A stretch of DNA of 64,000 nucleotides. Origin: Clostridia bacterium. Its GTDB lineage: Bacteria > Bacillota_A > Clostridia > Christensenellales > Aristaeellaceae. Each line of letters starts with the position of its first letter. The first letter of the stretch is position 1. Under the pieces are notes generated by a model that worked only from the letters and a program-made list of their open reading frames with translations, had not been told where the DNA came from and did no database searches. Below, in pieces: positions 42,115 to 52,932 of this stretch. The stretch spans positions 11,828-75,827 of the forward strand of contig JAFQEB010000085.1 in assembly GCA_017399225.1 (NCBI GenBank), written 5' to 3'. The position numbers and the translations under genes were made by a program.

Positions 42115-42849
42115 ATGACGGAACAGGAACTCTCTGCCCGGCTGACGGAATGCGGCATTCCCCATGATGCGGCGCTGCCCGGCAAGCTGCTGCGGTATCA
42201 CGCGATGCTGATGGACTGGAACACCCGCATGGATCTGACCGCCGTGACGGAAGAGGCGGAGATGATCGACAAGCATTATGTGGACAGCCTCAGCGCGCTG
42301 GCCGTGCCGGGGCTGATCCCAAGGACCGGCTCGCTGATCGACGTGGGCACGGGTGCGGGCTTCCCCGGCCTGCCCCTGGCGCTGGCCTGCCCGGAGCTGC
42401 GGGTGACGCTGATGGACGCGCAGAAAAAGCGCCTGAACTTCCTGCAGGCGGTGATCGACGAGCTGCAGGTACGCAACGTGACCCTTGTGCACGCCCGTGC
42501 CGAGGACGGCGCCCAGTTCCCCCAGCACCGGGAGAAGTATGACGTGGCGGTGGCGAGGGCAGTGGCGTCCCTGGCGGTGCTGTCGGAGTATCTGCTGCCC
42601 TTTGTGCGCGTGGGCGGCAAGGCCGTGTGCTGGAAGGGCCCGGCCCTGCAGGAGGAAATGCAGCAGGGCCGCCGGGCTGCGTTCCTGCTGGGCGGCCGCG
42701 TGGAGGAGCCGGTAAATGTGACGATCCCCGGCCGCGACTGGCAGCATATGCTGCTGCCGGTGAGCAAAACGGCCAAAACCGCTCGACAGTATCCCCGAAA
42801 AGCCGGCACGCCCACCAAGGCCCCGCTGGGCCAAAACGCCAGCAAGTGA
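42115..42849 (+). CDS. rsmG: 16S rRNA (guanine527-N7)-methyltransferase
   Basis: 244 residues. RsmG/GidB fold: LDLTAV-type start (WNTRMDLTAVTE), the SAM loop DVGTGAGFPGLPLAL, MDAQKKRLNFL, ARAEDGAQ and the C-terminal signature YPRKAGTPTKAPL. Methylates G527 of 16S rRNA. Six bases after the previous gene, end of the operon. In many Firmicutes rsmG neighbours noc/parB, as here. Confidence 0.97.
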   Translation: MTEQELSARLTECGIPHDAALPGKLLRYHAMLMDWNTRMDLTAVTEEAEMIDKHYVDSLSALAVPGLIPRTGSLIDVGTGAGFPGLPLALACPELRVTLMDAQKKRLNFLQAVIDELQVRNVTLVHARAEDGAQFPQHREKYDVAVARAVASLAVLSEYLLPFVRVGGKAVCWKGPALQEEMQQGRRAAFLLGGRVEEPVNVTIPGRDWQHMLLPVSKTAKTARQYPRKAGTPTKAPLGQNASK

Positions 42850-42874
42850 CATGAATGCCCCATCCAACCGAAAA

Positions 42875-42934
42875 AAGCCCCTGCGACCTGCCCGATTCGT
42901 GTCGAACGAATCTGCTTGCAGATCGCGGGGGCTT
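42875..42934. terminator. Large hairpin between rsmG and the ParB-like gene
   Basis: Twelve-base-pair stem (42875-42886 with 42923-42934, one G-T pair) enclosing a second hairpin GATTCGT/ACGAATC (42894-42912). A six-A run precedes the stem, so a T run exists only on the minus strand; still the likely end of the rsmG operon. The -35 box of the next promoter lies inside it. Confidence 0.5.
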
Positions 42935-42944
42935 CCTGTATAGT
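42916..42944 (+). promoter_or_regulatory. Promoter of the ParB-like gene
   Basis: TTGCAG-N17-TATAGT, about 50 bases before the start codon and overlapping the right arm of the hairpin. Confidence 0.65.
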
Positions 42945-42998
42945 GGCAGCAGCAAAGCATGTACGCCCGCTATTCTGCCCTGCAAAGGAGACGCTGCC

Positions 42999-43886
42999 AT
43001 GAGATACCCGGAATTGCTGCCCATGTCCAGCCCGGATTGGGGGGATCTGCTCCCGATCGAGCGGATCAGTCCCCGGCCGAGCCTGCACCGGCTGCGGGAG
43101 CCGGGCAGCCTGCAGGAGCTGGCGGAGAAGATCCGGCGGCAGGGGCTGATCCATCCGGTGACGGTGCGGGCTGCGGAGAACGGGCGGTTCATTATCGTAT
43201 CGGGCAACCGGCGGCTGATGGCCTGTCGGATGCTGGGGCTGAGCTGCATCGCTGCCCGCGTGCTGGAGGATGCGACAGCCGGGAAGGATGCGCAGGAGCT
43301 GCTGGAAACGCTGCAGTCGGGGCGGCTGCATTATTTGCAGGAGGCGGAGGTCATGTCGGCGCTTCATGAGCGGCATGGGCTGTCCCGGGGAGAGCTGGCG
43401 GCGCGGCTGGGCCGGCATCCGCAGCTGGTGACGGATCAGCTGCGCCTGGCAGATCTGGGGGAGGAGCTGACCTCCCTGCTGCTGGAGGAGGGCGTGCCGA
43501 TGGGCGCAGCCCTGACGCTGCTGCGGCTGCAGGGCGAGGAATGCCGCATCCGCGCGGCCTGCCGCATCGCCCGGGAAAGGCTGTGCATCCGGGATGCGGC
43601 GCTGCTGGTGGAGGCCATGCGCACCCATCAGCCCCGCGGGTCAGAAACGCCTGCTGAGATAGAAGAGAAAAAAACGGAACAAATATCCCAAAACCATACC
43701 GGAAGGGTGATCAATGCGGTGCGGGATCACCGCATCTACTTCAATGCCATCCGGGCGGTGGCGGGACAGATGCAGGCTGCCGGGCTGGACGCCGCCATCA
43801 CGGAGCAGCGCGTGGGCTCCCGCATGGAGGTGACGGTCAGCCTGTCACTGCGCAGGCGACGGTCGGCAAGGTATCACGCCAGGTAG
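42999..43886 (+). CDS. ParB/Spo0J/Noc-like DNA-binding protein
   Basis: 295 residues. ParB N domain with PIERISPRPSLHRLREPGSL, KIRRQGLIHPVTVR and the CTP-binding-like loop IVSGNRRLMACRML (family form is GERRxRA, here GNRRLMA), then a helix-turn-helix region (LSRGELAARLGRHPQLVTDQ). The C-terminal part is shorter and less conserved. Next to rsmG, so probably a Noc or chromosomal ParB relative; no ParA is present. AAAGGAG before the ATG. Its last 13 bases overlap the convergent gene. Confidence 0.88.
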   Translation: MRYPELLPMSSPDWGDLLPIERISPRPSLHRLREPGSLQELAEKIRRQGLIHPVTVRAAENGRFIIVSGNRRLMACRMLGLSCIAARVLEDATAGKDAQELLETLQSGRLHYLQEAEVMSALHERHGLSRGELAARLGRHPQLVTDQLRLADLGEELTSLLLEEGVPMGAALTLLRLQGEECRIRAACRIARERLCIRDAALLVEAMRTHQPRGSETPAEIEEKKTEQISQNHTGRVINAVRDHRIYFNAIRAVAGQMQAAGLDAAITEQRVGSRMEVTVSLSLRRRRSARYHAR

Positions 43887-44734
43887 CAGCGCAGGGTCTT
43901 TTCGATCCAGTACAGGTAGCGGGGGCCGGGGGCTTCGAGGGTCTTCATGCGCTGGTACAGGGGCAAGCCGTCGGCAACGTCATGCCACAGGTCGGTGAAG
44001 ACGGTATCGTACTTCTCGTCGGGCATGACGCTCGCGGCATAGTCAAAGGCGTCGGCTTCCACGATGCGCAGAGCCTCCCTGCGGGGGAAGAAGGGCAGCA
44101 GCAGGCGACGGAACACGTCGATGACCTGGGGGTTCTTCTCCACCACGGTGACGCTGCTTACCTCCGGCTTCAGCAGGCAATGAAAGGCGTAGTACCCCAG
44201 CCCCAGGCCGTAGGTCAGCACCTTGCCGCAGCTTTCCTGCACGGCGGGCTGGATGGTGTTGATCTCGTTGGGGGTCACGGTCATCCACACGCGCCCGTCC
44301 TCCCGGATGGCCGGGAAGGAGAAGGCCTCGCGGAACCACCCCAGCTGGGGCAGGATGCGGCCCTGGGCGTCCGTCTGGAAGTCGTCGGCGACGAAAAGCT
44401 CCATGGGATGCACGGTTTCATATACAAGGTCAATGCTGCCGGCGACGCCGCTGCCGGGACGGACGGTCTGCATGTACGCATCCGCCCGGTAGGTTACGGG
44501 ATCGTGTTCGCGGATCATCTGCGGGAAGTAAGCCCGGTACAGCCGCGCATCTTCGGGCCGGGCAGTATCCAGCCCGCAGTAGGCGGCCAGCAGCGCCATG
44601 TAGGCGTCATTCAGGGGGATGCGGCACTCTTGGGCCAGCTGTGCGGCGTCCTCCGGGCTGATCGCCGTGGGGGTGAAGCAGAGATATTCGCTCATGAGCG
44701 TCAGGATGCGCTCGTTGTCTTCATGCAGGGACAT
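43874..44734 (-). CDS. SAM-methyltransferase/spermidine-synthase-like protein, unknown substrate
   Basis: 286 residues. A Rossmann segment in the second half (VLTYGLGLGYYAFHC, then VTVVEKNPQVIDVFRR and ADAFDYAA) has the order of a class I methyltransferase or spermidine synthase fold; the glycine loop GLGLG is intact. The N-terminal ~130 residues are unassigned. GAGGTGAG before ATG. Convergent with the ParB-like gene, overlapping 13 bases. No partner genes. Confidence 0.78.
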   Translation of the reverse strand: MSLHEDNERILTLMSEYLCFTPTAISPEDAAQLAQECRIPLNDAYMALLAAYCGLDTARPEDARLYRAYFPQMIREHDPVTYRADAYMQTVRPGSGVAGSIDLVYETVHPMELFVADDFQTDAQGRILPQLGWFREAFSFPAIREDGRVWMTVTPNEINTIQPAVQESCGKVLTYGLGLGYYAFHCLLKPEVSSVTVVEKNPQVIDVFRRLLLPFFPRREALRIVEADAFDYAASVMPDEKYDTVFTDLWHDVADGLPLYQRMKTLEAPGPRYLYWIEKTLRCYLA

Positions 44735-44927
44735 GTTCTCACCTCAGCGTCTATTGTAGCATTTTTGCGGCTGGTTTTCAATGAAAGGGGCGGTTGCAAC
44801 TGCCGGTTGACAAATTATCAGGCGCAGATGGTAGCGCGCAACGCTGAAAAGCGGTATACTGAAGACACGCTGAGAGGCGGAACGGCGCGCAGAACCGCTG
44901 GCAGTGAATACAAAACGAGGTGCGCAT

Positions 44928-45941
44928 ATGATACTGGCAGACAAAATTATTGATTTGAGAAAGAAAAACGGCTGGTCCCAGGAGGAAATGGCGGACAGGC
45001 TGGGTGTGAGCCGACAGGCGGTCAGCAAATGGGAGGGCGCTCAGAGCATCCCAGACCTGGAGCGCGTGCTGGCGATGAGCCGTCTCTTCGGAGTGAGTAC
45101 GGATTATCTGCTGAAGGATGAGCTTGAAGCTGCGGACAGCACAATCCCGGAGGAGCCGGCGACGGGACTGCACAGGGTATCGATGGAGGAGGCCGGCGAC
45201 TATCTGGAGCTGAAGCAAAGGGCCGCCGGGAGGATCGCACTGGTCTGCGGGCTGTGTATCCTGTTGCCGCTGCCCATTCTGGTAGGCGGCGTACTGCTGC
45301 AGCAGAAGCACACCTTCTCCGGGTTGGCTGCTATGACGGTAATGCTGCTGATCCCGCTGATCCTGACGCTGACGGCGGCAGTGGTGGTTTTGCACCGGAT
45401 GCTGCTGAAAACCTATCATTATCTGGATAAAGAGCCGATCGAAACCGCCTACGGCGTGGAAGGCATGGTGCGCGAACGGATGCGGAGCTATCGCAGTGCG
45501 TTCGTGCGGGATCATGTGATCGGCATCGTGCTGATCGGCATGTGCTATGCACCCTACCTTATTCTTTACGAGTTCGTGCGTATGGAGATGCTGTCCATGG
45601 ATGTGGTGATGCTGCTGAGCAGTGCGATCGCGTTGCTTATGCTGGGGGCAGGGGTGTTCCTGATCATCCGCAGCCGCATGATCAACGGCAGCTTCCAGCG
45701 CCTGCTGCAGGAGGGACGTTATACGGTGGTGCGCAAGGCTGCTGCGGCTTCACCCTGGGTGGCGGTGTACTGGTGTGTGGTGATCGCTGCATTCCTGGGC
45801 TACACACTGCTGACGGGTGCTGTCGGGCACGGGCTGATCTTCCTGCTGGTGATGGGCGTGCTCTTTGGCGCTCTGCTGGCATTGCTTCGGGCGGGCCGGG
45901 AGAATCGCTCGGCAGACCGCGACAGCAAATATATCATATAA
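44928..45941 (+). CDS. Membrane protein with N-terminal XRE helix-turn-helix
   Basis: 337 residues. Residues 1-65 are a Cro/CI-type HTH (LRKKNGWSQEEMADRLGVSR then QAVSKWEGAQSIPDLERVLA), followed by about six membrane helices from residue 105 to 330. A transcription factor fixed in the membrane, a common Firmicutes architecture; the signal is unknown. ACGAGG precedes the ATG at 44928; eight upstream codons rejected. Monocistronic. Confidence 0.88.
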   Translation: MILADKIIDLRKKNGWSQEEMADRLGVSRQAVSKWEGAQSIPDLERVLAMSRLFGVSTDYLLKDELEAADSTIPEEPATGLHRVSMEEAGDYLELKQRAAGRIALVCGLCILLPLPILVGGVLLQQKHTFSGLAAMTVMLLIPLILTLTAAVVVLHRMLLKTYHYLDKEPIETAYGVEGMVRERMRSYRSAFVRDHVIGIVLIGMCYAPYLILYEFVRMEMLSMDVVMLLSSAIALLMLGAGVFLIIRSRMINGSFQRLLQEGRYTVVRKAAAASPWVAVYWCVVIAAFLGYTLLTGAVGHGLIFLLVMGVLFGALLALLRAGRENRSADRDSKYII

Positions 45942-45946
45942 AATCA

Positions 45947-45970
45947 CCGCTCCGGCATATGCCGGAGCGG
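45947..45970 (-). terminator. Perfect 24-base palindrome ending the tRNA transcript
   Basis: CCGCTCCGGCAT/ATGCCGGAGCGG without mismatch; on the minus strand it follows the tRNA 3' end and is continued by GATTTTAT. It may also act for the convergent HTH membrane protein gene. Confidence 0.75.
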
Positions 45971-45978
45971 TTGCGGTA

Positions 45979-46057
45979 TGCTGATGGCGGGACTCGAACC
46001 CGCACGCCGAAGCAAGCGATTTTAAGTCGCTGGTGTCTGCCATTCCACCACATCAGC
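45979..46057 (-). tRNA. tRNA-Leu (anticodon UAA)
   Basis: Read on the minus strand, the acceptor GCTGATG pairs with CATCAGC, discriminator A; anticodon stem AGCGA/TCGCT with loop CTTAAAA gives anticodon TAA; T arm GCGGG-TTCGAGT-CCCGC. The variable arm is short for leucine tRNA (total 79 bases). CCA is not encoded. Single tRNA gene with a palindromic terminator. Confidence 0.95.
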
Positions 46058-46121
46058 AGGCGGAAACATTATAGCACGTCAGGCAGGGCTGGTCAAGGCA
46101 GACCAGCCCTGTTTGCGTGCG

Positions 46122-46910
46122 TCAGATCTCGTATACCGCGCCGGTGGCGAGCCGGTGCAGGCGCTCGCCCATGTGGGCCTTGAGGACGTCGTACTGGGCG
46201 TCTCCCGTGCAGTGGCCGGTGTAGTAAACGGTCTCCTTTTTCATAAGCTCCATGGCGGTGAACTTCAGCCGGGTGGCCTCCTTCTCCGGGTCGAGCTTCA
46301 TCAGGTGGAAGCCGCCGATGAATACGTCCGGTGCAAACCAGGTCTTGATGTTCATAACGCCCTTGTGGCTGCAGCCGCTGACGATGATGCGCCGCTCGCC
46401 CTCGCGGATCAGCAGGTAGATCTCGTGCCGGAAGTCGTCTGTCTCCAGGACGTTTTTACGCTTCACCTGCATCCCGTAGGGATCGGTGAAGAATGGCTGG
46501 GGGAACTTCTCGCACCCATGGAGGGACAGCGTGTCGGAGAGAGTATGGTTGTCGCCAACAAAGACGATGCGCTCCTCGCTCAGCAGCTCCCAGTCCAGGC
46601 CGATGAACTTCTCCTCGGCGTTGTAATGATCGCCGAAGGCATGGCGGCTGACGTAGACCTTGGCGTGGTCGTTGACCTCCAGGAAGCGCTTGATGCCGCC
46701 GCCATGGTCGTAGTGGCCGTGGCTGAGGATACACATGTCGACCTTCGTGAGGTCGACGCCCATCTTCTCGGCGTTGTCTGCAAAAGCGCCGGTCTGTCCG
46801 GCGTCGAAGAGGATACGCTGGCCGTTTGCCTCGATGTACAGGCTCAGGCCGTGCTCGCAGGTCAGGTCAGTGTTGCAAGTGGTGTTTTCTATCAAAGTCC
46901 AAAGCTTCAT
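46122..46910 (-). CDS. MBL-fold metallohydrolase (dihydropterin synthase-like group)
   Basis: 262 residues. Metal site SHGHYDHGGG (HxHxDH) near residue 60, VSGCSHKGVMNI near residue 175 and YTGHCTG near residue 240: the arrangement of the MBL group annotated as 7,8-dihydropterin-6-methyl-4-aminobenzene phosphate synthase or simply MBL hydrolase. True substrate unknown. CAGGAG before the ATG at 46910; the upstream 73 in-frame codons are outside the gene. Confidence 0.88.
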   Translation of the reverse strand: MKLWTLIENTTCNTDLTCEHGLSLYIEANGQRILFDAGQTGAFADNAEKMGVDLTKVDMCILSHGHYDHGGGIKRFLEVNDHAKVYVSRHAFGDHYNAEEKFIGLDWELLSEERIVFVGDNHTLSDTLSLHGCEKFPQPFFTDPYGMQVKRKNVLETDDFRHEIYLLIREGERRIIVSGCSHKGVMNIKTWFAPDVFIGGFHLMKLDPEKEATRLKFTAMELMKKETVYYTGHCTGDAQYDVLKAHMGERLHRLATGAVYEI

Positions 46911-47019
46911 CGTAATCTCCTGCATCCATGCGCGTTCACCCCAAAAGGAGGCGCGCGACTTAATCGCAAATAGGGTCAAGGGATGAGACCCCTTGCGAGG
47001 GTAAAGAGGTATCGTGTAG

Positions 47020-48360
47020 TCACGGCTCCCCGGTGGGAAGTTCGGAGGCGAAAGCGGCAAGCGATGTTGAATCGTTAGCCCCTGCTTCCACCGCCCCCAG
47101 ATGCCGCTGGATCGTCCGCGTCTTGACAAAGGCGCTGTCGATGGATTCGCTGGCCTGGCGGAGCCGCAGCTGGGTCTTTTCCAGCACCTCGGAGAAGGCG
47201 CCGAAGTCGGCCTTCACCGTGCCCAGCAGCTTCCATACCTCGCCCGAGCGCTTCTCGATCGCCAGGGTGCGGAAGCCCATCTGCAGGGCGTTCAGCAGTG
47301 CGGAGAAGGTGCCCGGCCCGGCGATGACCACCCGCTGCTCCCGCTGGATGCTGTCTACCAGGTCGATCTGCTGCACGACCTCGGCATACAGGCCCTCCAC
47401 GGGGAGGAACATGACGGCGAAGTCCGTGGTGTGGGGCGGGGCGATGTACTTGCCGGCAATGCGCCGTGCCTCCAGGCGGATGCGCTGCATGAGGGCCTTG
47501 CGGGCGGCCTCCGCAGCGGGAGCGTCGCCAGCCTGGCTGGCCTCCTGCAGGCGGGCGTAGTCCTCCACGGGGAACTTGCTGTCAATGGGCAGGTACACGG
47601 TATCGACGTCCTTGCCCGGCAGGCGGACGGCGAATTCCACCCGCTCCTGGCTGCCGGGAACCACCGCGATGTTCTCGGCATACTGCTCCGCCGTCAACAC
47701 GGAGGAGATCAGGCTGCCCAGCTGCATCTCGCCCCAGATGCCGCGGGTCTTGACGTTGGTCAGCACCCGCTTCAGGTCGCCAACGCCGGCGGCGAGGGTT
47801 TGCATCTCGCCCAGGCCCTTGTACACCTGCTCCAGCCGCTGGCTGACCAGGGCGAAGGATTCGTTGAGGCGCTTGTCCAGACTCTGGGTCAGCCGCTCGT
47901 CCATGGAGCGGCGCATATCGGTCAGCTGCCGGGCGTTCTCCTGGCGGAGGGTTTCCATGCCGGTGCTGGTGGCCTGGCGCACCTGCTCCATCCGGCTGTC
48001 CAGCTGGGCGAGGGTCTCGTTCACCCCGGTGGACATCTGGCCGATGCGCTCCTCCTGGTTCCGTGCGGACATCAGCAGCTGGCGCTGAATGCTCTCCAGC
48101 AGGGTGGTCTGGCTCTGGCTGAGCTGGCTCTGGACGACGGACTGCCGGTCGCTCATGCGCTGCAGCTCCTGCATACTGGCGTCCCATTGGGCGGAGAGCT
48201 CGTCAAACACATCATCCCCGAAACGCTGCAAGTAGGCGGATTGCTGCTGGTCCTGCTGCGCCTGTGCCTGCGTTGTCTCGCGCTGGCGGTGCATCAGCAC
48301 GGCCTGCATCACCAGCACCGCCGCGAGCAGGGCGATGACGATCAGAAGTAAATACTCCAT
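47020..48360 (-). CDS. rmuC: DNA recombination protein RmuC
   Basis: 446 residues. An N-terminal membrane helix (residues 2-22), a long coiled coil rich in Gln/Glu/Leu (about 25-185) and the RmuC nuclease-like domain (NVKTRGIWGEMQLGSLI, LPIDSKFPVEDYARL, FAVMFLPVEGLYAEV). RmuC limits inversions at repeats; membrane anchoring is usual. CAGGAG before the ATG. It is separated from recR by ~300 bases of palindrome-rich DNA. Confidence 0.95.
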   Translation of the reverse strand: MEYLLLIVIALLAAVLVMQAVLMHRQRETTQAQAQQDQQQSAYLQRFGDDVFDELSAQWDASMQELQRMSDRQSVVQSQLSQSQTTLLESIQRQLLMSARNQEERIGQMSTGVNETLAQLDSRMEQVRQATSTGMETLRQENARQLTDMRRSMDERLTQSLDKRLNESFALVSQRLEQVYKGLGEMQTLAAGVGDLKRVLTNVKTRGIWGEMQLGSLISSVLTAEQYAENIAVVPGSQERVEFAVRLPGKDVDTVYLPIDSKFPVEDYARLQEASQAGDAPAAEAARKALMQRIRLEARRIAGKYIAPPHTTDFAVMFLPVEGLYAEVVQQIDLVDSIQREQRVVIAGPGTFSALLNALQMGFRTLAIEKRSGEVWKLLGTVKADFGAFSEVLEKTQLRLRQASESIDSAFVKTRTIQRHLGAVEAGANDSTSLAAFASELPTGEP

Positions 48361-48658
48361 GCAAATCTCCTGATAGCAAAGCAGCACACCCGGGAAAGGT
48401 GTGCTCAGTTTGTAAAAAGTAGTAAAAGCAATCGTTGAAGAAACTCGCCGTCGGCAGACTCTATATCGAAAATCGGCGACAGGCGCGGCGATTTTCGTGC
48501 GATTTTGCTTGCAAAATCGCTTCCTTACACGGAGGAACGGCCGTCAGGGCTGCTTGCAGCCCTGACAGTGACGGAGTGCAATTCTCAAAAAAGCGCCTTC
48601 AGCACTTTTTCGACACGCGGAGCACACCCGGGAAAGGTGTGCTGAAGTTCGTTTGAAA
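48361..48658. repeat. Palindrome-rich intergenic element between recR and rmuC
   Basis: Contains a 23-base hairpin AGCACACC-CGGGAAA-GGTGTGCT twice (48383-48405 and 48621-48643), GCGATTTTGC-TT-GCAAAATCGC (48499-48520), and GTCAGGGCTG-CTTG-CAGCCCTGAC (48543-48566). A frame of 73 codons (48435-48656) is a by-product of these repeats. Ends in a terminator at 48587. Confidence 0.7.
48587..48610. terminator. Bidirectional terminator after recR
   Basis: AAAAAGCGC/GTGCTTTTT stem (nine pairs with one G-T) around CTTCA; T runs on both strands, ~50 bases past the recR stop. Confidence 0.7.
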
Positions 48659-49258
48659 TCAGTATTCCCGGCGGCCCTCCATGGCCTTGGAAAGGGTGAC
48701 CTCGTCGGCGTACTCCAGGTCGCTGCCGACGGGCACGCCGTGGGCGATTCGGGTACACCTGACGCCCATGGGCTTCAAAAGGCGGGCGATGTAGGTGGCC
48801 GTGGCCTCGCCCTCGATATCGGGGTTGGTGGCCAGGATCACCTCATCCACCGGCTCTGCGCCCAGGCGGGCGATCAGCTCCTTGATGCGGATGTCGTCCG
48901 GGCCTACGCCGTCCATGGGGGAGAGGGTGCCGTGCAGCACATGGTACAGGCCGTGGTAATCGTGCATCCGCTCCATAGCGGCCACGTCCCGCGGGTCGCG
49001 CACGACGCAGATCTGACCGTTCTGCCGTTCCTCGTTCTGGCAGACATGGCACAGCGCGTCCGAGGAGAAGTTGCCGCAGCGCTCGCAGTAGCGGATGGCC
49101 TTGCGGCCCTGCCACAGCGCCGCCGCCAGGGCGTGCACATCCTCCAGCGGAAGGCCGACGATGTGGTATGCCAGGCGCTGGGCGGTCTTCTGACCGATGC
49201 CGGGAAGCCGCGCCAGCTCCGATACCATCCGCTGGATGGGTTCGATCTGCCCGGCCAT
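48659..49258 (-). CDS. recR: Recombination protein RecR
   Basis: 199 residues. Helix-hairpin-helix LARLPGIGQKTAQRLAYH, C4 zinc finger CERCGNFSSDALCHVCQN, Toprim domain (ICVVRDPRDVAAMERM, ATNPDIEGEATATYI) and C-terminal GVPVGSDLEYADEVTLSKA. Helps RecF/RecO load RecA at gaps. Its ATG overlaps the YbaB stop (TGATG), the usual ybaB-recR pairing. Confidence 0.98.
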   Translation of the reverse strand: MAGQIEPIQRMVSELARLPGIGQKTAQRLAYHIVGLPLEDVHALAAALWQGRKAIRYCERCGNFSSDALCHVCQNEERQNGQICVVRDPRDVAAMERMHDYHGLYHVLHGTLSPMDGVGPDDIRIKELIARLGAEPVDEVILATNPDIEGEATATYIARLLKPMGVRCTRIAHGVPVGSDLEYADEVTLSKAMEGRREY

Positions 49259-49602
49259 CAGAACATGCCGCCCATGCCGCCCATACCGGGGGCCATGCGG
49301 CTCATGGTGGCCTCGCGGGTCTCCTCGCCCTTGCGCAGGGCCTCGTTGACCGCCGCCATGATCAGATCCTGCAGCATCTCCACGTCGTCGGGATCGACCA
49401 CCTTGGGATCGATGACGATGTCCAGCAGCTCACGCTTGCCGCTGACCTTGACGGACACCACGCCGCCGCCGGAGGTGGCTTCGTACTCCGCTGCATCCAG
49501 CTTCTCCTGGGCCTCGGTCATCATCTGCTGCATCTTCTGGGCCTGACGCATCAGCTGCTGCATGTTGCCGCCGCCGAAGCCGCCAAAATTCTGTCGTGCC
49601 AT
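49258..49602 (-). CDS. YbaB/EbfC family nucleoid-associated protein
   Basis: 114 residues. Gly/Gln/Met-rich start (FGGFGGGNMQQLMRQAQKMQ), the central GGVVSVKVSGKRELLDIVID and LQDLIMAAVNEALRK are the family hallmarks. A small DNA-binding protein cotranscribed with recR; dnaX, often upstream, is not here. AAGGAGG-like site AGGAGGAA before ATG. Met/Gly tail is longer than usual. Confidence 0.96.
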   Translation of the reverse strand: MARQNFGGFGGGNMQQLMRQAQKMQQMMTEAQEKLDAAEYEATSGGGVVSVKVSGKRELLDIVIDPKVVDPDDVEMLQDLIMAAVNEALRKGEETREATMSRMAPGMGGMGGMF

Positions 49603-49647
49603 GGGAAATTCCTCCTCAATATTCTATGTTCACAGGGATCGGTTTGC

Positions 49648-50391
49648 TTATTCTTCCGCCAGCGTGCAGGTCATGTCCAGCTCGCCGGAAACGGTGTTGA
49701 CGCGCACCCTGGCCGCGCCCTCGACAATGGAGACGCCGCTGGTGCGGATGCGGCCGGAAACGCTGCGAAGCACGGCGTCGCACACGTCCACGGGCGCTTC
49801 GATCACCACATCGCCGGTAACGGTGTTGGCGGTGATCTCCTCATACGGTTCGGTCAGCGTCAGGGTAGCGCTGCCGGTGATGCTGGTCAGGCTGCACTGG
49901 CGCAGGTCTGCTGCCAGGGCGGAAAGGTCGCCCGTGGTGGAGGAGAGCGCGAGCTTCTCGCAGCTCAGCCCCGTGGCCTTGATATCGCCGGAAACCGAGC
50001 GCAGGCTGATGGCGATGAATTCCGCCTCGCCCACGGTGATCATGCCGGAAACGCTCTCCAGCGACAGATCGGAGCCTGCGAGGCTGCGGGCGTTGATCCA
50101 GCCCGAAACGGTGCGGCCCTCGATGCGGCCCTTCCAGCTGCGGGGCAGGCGCAGGGTCAGCTGCAGCCAGCTGGTGCCGATGGGGTTCTTGGCCAGCGAG
50201 GCGGCCGGCTGCTCGATGAGCAGCTGATCGGCATTGACGTCGATGCGCAGATTCCCCACATCCCGGTCAGCGCCGGATACCATGACGTGGATATCGTCGA
50301 TATCATCCGTACAGAGCTCCAGCGTCGCGCCGATCAGCTTCAGGTTGATCCGCGTGATGGGCAGCGCTTCCAGAAATTCGTTGCGATTCAT
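49648..50391 (-). CDS. DUF4097-type beta-helix protein
   Basis: 247 residues, no signal peptide or membrane helix. The C-terminal two thirds repeat short motifs such as LESVSGMITVG, LRSVSGDIKAT, LSSTTGDLSAL, NTVTGDVVIEA and NTVSGELDMT, the pattern of the DUF4097 putative adhesin fold. GGAGG lies seven bases before the ATG. Without secretion signal a cytoplasmic role is likely; some relatives are linked to envelope stress. It is 45 bases from ybaB on the same strand. Confidence 0.85.
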   Translation of the reverse strand: MNRNEFLEALPITRINLKLIGATLELCTDDIDDIHVMVSGADRDVGNLRIDVNADQLLIEQPAASLAKNPIGTSWLQLTLRLPRSWKGRIEGRTVSGWINARSLAGSDLSLESVSGMITVGEAEFIAISLRSVSGDIKATGLSCEKLALSSTTGDLSALAADLRQCSLTSITGSATLTLTEPYEEITANTVTGDVVIEAPVDVCDAVLRSVSGRIRTSGVSIVEGAARVRVNTVSGELDMTCTLAEE

Positions 50392-50454
50392 CAGCACACC
50401 TCCATGAAATACATGATAGCATGATTTGGGGGTTGATGCAAGGGGAACGGGCGG

Positions 50455-52929
<2,475 letters not shown>

Positions 52930-52932
52930 GGA

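Noticed and set aside
42999..44734. A replication origin or parS site near the ParB-like gene
   Set aside because: No parS-type palindrome (TGTTTCACGTGAAACA-like) and no dnaA, rpmH or parA nearby.
44807..44835. TTGACA as promoter of the membrane HTH gene
   Set aside because: No acceptable -10 at 16-18 bases (GGTAGC); a TATACT at 44855 lacks a -35. The promoter could not be fixed.
48435..48656. A 73-codon plus-strand frame between recR and rmuC
   Set aside because: It is made of the inverted repeats of the intergenic element and lacks a ribosome binding site.
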